The notes under the pieces were generated by a model. That model was not told where the DNA came from. It saw nothing but the letters and a program-made list of their open reading frames with translations, and made no database searches. Source: Cyclobacteriaceae bacterium (GTDB taxonomy: Bacteria; Bacteroidota; Bacteroidia; Cytophagales; Cyclobacteriaceae). From it: a DNA stretch of 64,000 nucleotides. Below are positions 61,716-64,000 of the stretch, piece after piece. The position numbers and the translations under genes are program-made. Each line of letters begins with the position of its first letter. The first letter of the stretch is position 1. The stretch covers positions 186,001 through 250,000 of the forward strand of contig CATQIH010000013.1 of NCBI GenBank assembly GCA_958296015.1. Reading direction: 5' to 3'.

Positions 61716-62222
61716 ATGGCATCAGTTACACTCAAAGGAAACCTCGTACACATTAAAGGCGACGTACCCACCAAAGGCAAGGCCGCCGATTTTACATTCG
61801 TTAAAGATGACCTGAGCGAGGGCAAGCTTTCGGATTACAGTAATAAAGTGAAAGTGCTTATTGCCGTTCCCAGCCTGGACACCAACGTGTGTGCCACAGA
61901 AACCCGTAAGTTTAACGAAAAACTGGCGCAGAAAAAAGAAGTGCAAGGGCTGATCATCTCCAAAGACTTGCCTTTTGCCATGAAACGCTTCTGTGCCAGC
62001 GAAGGTATAGAGAATGTCACCAACGCATCTGACTTCCGCTACGGAGAGTTTTGCACCCAATACAATACCGAGATTACTGACGGCCCTATGAAAGGACTGT
62101 CTGCCCGTGCTGTGTTTGTCGTAGACCAGGACAACAATATCACTTATACAGAACTGGTTCCGGAAATTGGACAAGAACCTGATTACGACAAAGCTATGGA
62201 GGCGGTGGATGCGTTGGTATAA
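61716..62222 (+). CDS. tpx: Thiol peroxidase (atypical 2-Cys peroxiredoxin)
   Basis: A 168-residue peroxiredoxin from the ATG at 61716 (MASVTLKGNLVHIKGDVP), the standard Tpx start. Peroxidatic Cys59 in VPSLDTNVC and resolving Cys93 in RFCASEG give the Tpx spacing. It reduces hydroperoxides with thioredoxin. The frame could be read from 61623, but that region is the divergent promoter shared with the acyltransferase gene. Confidence 0.95.
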   Translation: MASVTLKGNLVHIKGDVPTKGKAADFTFVKDDLSEGKLSDYSNKVKVLIAVPSLDTNVCATETRKFNEKLAQKKEVQGLIISKDLPFAMKRFCASEGIENVTNASDFRYGEFCTQYNTEITDGPMKGLSARAVFVVDQDNNITYTELVPEIGQEPDYDKAMEAVDALV

Positions 62223-62374
62223 AAAACGCTGTGATACCTGAATTCGTTTGTAGCTTCCTGTCTTCGCCACTACCTCAAATACAGAAAGCTGCTTAGGCTG
62301 AGCTTTGAAATATAGGATTGCAGTGTTCTGTGCTATATTTTCTATCCTAAGTATAATAATAGTTAAACAAACAT

Positions 62375-63982
62375 ATGAAACGCAGAAAGTTCTTACAGTT
62401 TGGTGCATTGGGCAGCACAGCCCTGACGCTTCCTCTCATAAGTTATCCAAAAACAGCTTCCGATGATCGTACACTAATAAATATTGGTCTGGAAGAGATC
62501 ACAATCGCTACTCTTCAGGAGGGTATGCAGGCAGGTACTTATACGGCTCATTCTATCACATCAGCCTATCTTGCCCGTATCAAGGCAATAGATCAGCAAG
62601 GTACTTCTCTCAAGGCCGTTATTGAAATAAATCCGGATGCGTTAACTATAGCAGACCAGATGGATGAAGAAAGAAAAGCAGGCAACACACGAGGTCCGCT
62701 ACATGGCATCCCTGTGATGATCAAAGACAATATTGATACCGCCGACAAGATGCAGACTACAGCAGGCTCTTTGGCACTGGTAGGTTCGCGGGTGCAGCAG
62801 GATGCCTTTATCGTGACACAGCTCCGGGCAGCCGGGGCAGTGTTGCTGGGAAAAACCAACCTGAGCGAATGGGCCAACTTCCGTTCCGAACGGTCTTCCA
62901 GCGGATGGAGTGGCAGGGGCGGACAAACCCGTAACCCTTATGTGCTGGACCGAAACCCCTGTGGTTCCAGTGCAGGGTCTGGAGTGGCAGTAGCTGCCAG
63001 TCTGTGTACGGTAGCCATCGGCACGGAGACCAATGGCTCTATTGTATGCCCATCATCTGTCAACGGCATTGTAGGAATTAAGCCTACCGTGGGCCTTATG
63101 AGCCGTTCGGGCATCATTCCTATTTCCCATAGCCAGGATACTGCCGGACCTATGGCCCGCACCGTAACCGACGCTGCCTTGCTGCTGGGTGTCATGGCGG
63201 GCGCAGACCCTCGTGATACCGTTACACAGGAAAGTGAGGGGAAGCGATACAGCGATTATACACAGTTTCTGGACAAGAATGGCCTGAAAGGAAAAAGAAT
63301 AGGCATTGGCCGTAATTTCTTTGGCTTTCATGAAAAGGTTGACCAACTGATGGAAGAAGCTATCAGTACAATGAAAACAGAGGGAGCTGTATTGATCGAG
63401 CTTGATTCAGTGATGCCAGGAGAGGAACTGGATGATGCCAGTTACCAGGTGTTGCTCTATGAGTTTAAGGATGACCTGAACAAGTACCTGGCGGGCTTAG
63501 GTCCTGATGCGCCGGGGCATACCCTGCAAGACCTGATTGCCTTTAACAAAGCACATGCAAAAGAGGAAATGCCCTATTTTGAACAGGAAATATTTATCAA
63601 GGCAGTAGCAAAAGGAGACCTGAATACGCCAGAATACCAGCAGGCACTACAGAAAGTACATGAAGTGTCAAGGACAAAGGGTATCGACAAGGTAATTGCA
63701 GCGCATCAACTGGATGCCATCATGGCCCCCACCAGTGGACCAGCCTGGCCAACCGACCTGATCAACGGTGATCATTTTGGCGGGGGTAGTTCATCTCCGG
63801 CAGCGATGGCAGGCTATCCGAACATCACAGTACCTGCTGGCGATGTATATGGCCTTCCGGTAGGTATCTCCTTCTTTGCCGGTGCCTATGCAGAACCCAT
63901 TTTGATCAGCATAGCCTATGCTTATGAACAGGCCACGCAGCACAGAAGAGCACCGGAATATCTGGAAAAAGTAAAGCTGTGA
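62375..63982 (+). CDS. Exported amidase (amidase-signature family)
   Basis: A 535-residue amidase. The N-terminus [20 protein letters not shown] looks like a Tat signal (RRKFLQ). The catalytic triad of the amidase-signature family is Lys117 ([11 protein letters not shown]), cis-Ser198 ([10 protein letters not shown]) and nucleophile Ser222 ([13 protein letters not shown]). It may hydrolyse amides or peptide-like compounds in the periplasm; the substrate is not evident. It is not GatA: no gatB or gatC is nearby and the enzyme is exported. Confidence 0.9.
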   Translation: MKRRKFLQFGALGSTALTLPLISYPKTASDDRTLINIGLEEITIATLQEGMQAGTYTAHSITSAYLARIKAIDQQGTSLKAVIEINPDALTIADQMDEERKAGNTRGPLHGIPVMIKDNIDTADKMQTTAGSLALVGSRVQQDAFIVTQLRAAGAVLLGKTNLSEWANFRSERSSSGWSGRGGQTRNPYVLDRNPCGSSAGSGVAVAASLCTVAIGTETNGSIVCPSSVNGIVGIKPTVGLMSRSGIIPISHSQDTAGPMARTVTDAALLLGVMAGADPRDTVTQESEGKRYSDYTQFLDKNGLKGKRIGIGRNFFGFHEKVDQLMEEAISTMKTEGAVLIELDSVMPGEELDDASYQVLLYEFKDDLNKYLAGLGPDAPGHTLQDLIAFNKAHAKEEMPYFEQEIFIKAVAKGDLNTPEYQQALQKVHEVSRTKGIDKVIAAHQLDAIMAPTSGPAWPTDLINGDHFGGGSSSPAAMAGYPNITVPAGDVYGLPVGISFFAGAYAEPILISIAYAYEQATQHRRAPEYLEKVKL

Positions 63983-64000
63983 AATAAAAAATGAGAAACG

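Overview
The window looks like a chromosomal segment of a Bacteroidota bacterium, most likely of the Cytophagales. The grounds are two SusC/SusD outer-membrane uptake loci, CarboxypepD_reg-type TonB-dependent receptors, many short lipoproteins with an SC lipobox, TAnnTTTG promoter boxes, A-rich leaders instead of strong Shine-Dalgarno sites, the SDR-type threonine dehydrogenase and an NqrF subunit. I saw no tRNA, rRNA or CRISPR array. The species is not identified.

Layout. 1-8.3 kb: a frameshifted IS4-like transposase runs off the left edge; then come surface lipoproteins, a TonB receptor with a beta-helix lipoprotein, a broken second receptor tail, and a small nucleotidyltransferase module appended to moxR. 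8.3-15.5 kb: housekeeping genes on the minus strand (moxR, DUF368/PopT-like transporter, ComA-like phosphosulfolactate synthase, TPR protein, SDR epimerase), a decayed DUF4160/DUF2442 pair and a beta-propeller lipoprotein. 15.6-17.9 kb: a repeat island with three tandem arrays around a helical protein gene and a wrecked VapBC pair. 17.9-23.2 kb: aldehyde dehydrogenase, hemE, a GH113-like lipoprotein and overlapping pabB-pabC. 23.2-24.6 kb: a long repeat-rich intergenic region. 24.6-38.9 kb: two Sus-type operons (SusC, SusD, accessory lipoprotein). Between them lies a toxin-antitoxin and nuclease cassette array whose members are separated by near-identical hairpins, followed by a 21-bp minisatellite. 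39.2-56 kb: threonine catabolism (tdh/kbl, divergent), an ECF sigma/anti-sigma operon with surface proteins, an arginase-like protein, a stand-alone nqrF, an Xaa-Pro peptidase, tsaC and icd. 56-64 kb: a decayed antitoxin, a beta-barrel gene split by an 852-bp IS5-family element, the gpsA-plsB phospholipid operon, tpx and a Tat-type amidase.

Three themes stand out. (1) Small accessory modules sit beside duplicated 3' ends of the neighbouring resident gene (the TonB receptor at 1.3/2.7 kb, moxR at 7.5/8.3 kb), which looks like insertion or recombination scars. (2) At 30.6-32.2 kb, Uma2-like, MazEF-like and HicB-like genes are each bounded by the same terminator hairpin; two boundaries share an 83-bp block differing at two positions, so the locus reads like a modular cassette array. 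(3) All five regular tandem arrays (7, 14, 14, 21 and 42 bp) have periods divisible by seven, recalling the heptanucleotide STRR repeats of cyanobacteria.

Many genes here are broken by one-base changes or internal deletions: transposase, lipoprotein, receptor tail, DUF4160, VapB, VapC, a second antitoxin and the barrel protein. Most lie in small accessory genes. Several breaks fall in homopolymers and could be decay, slippage switching or sequencing error.
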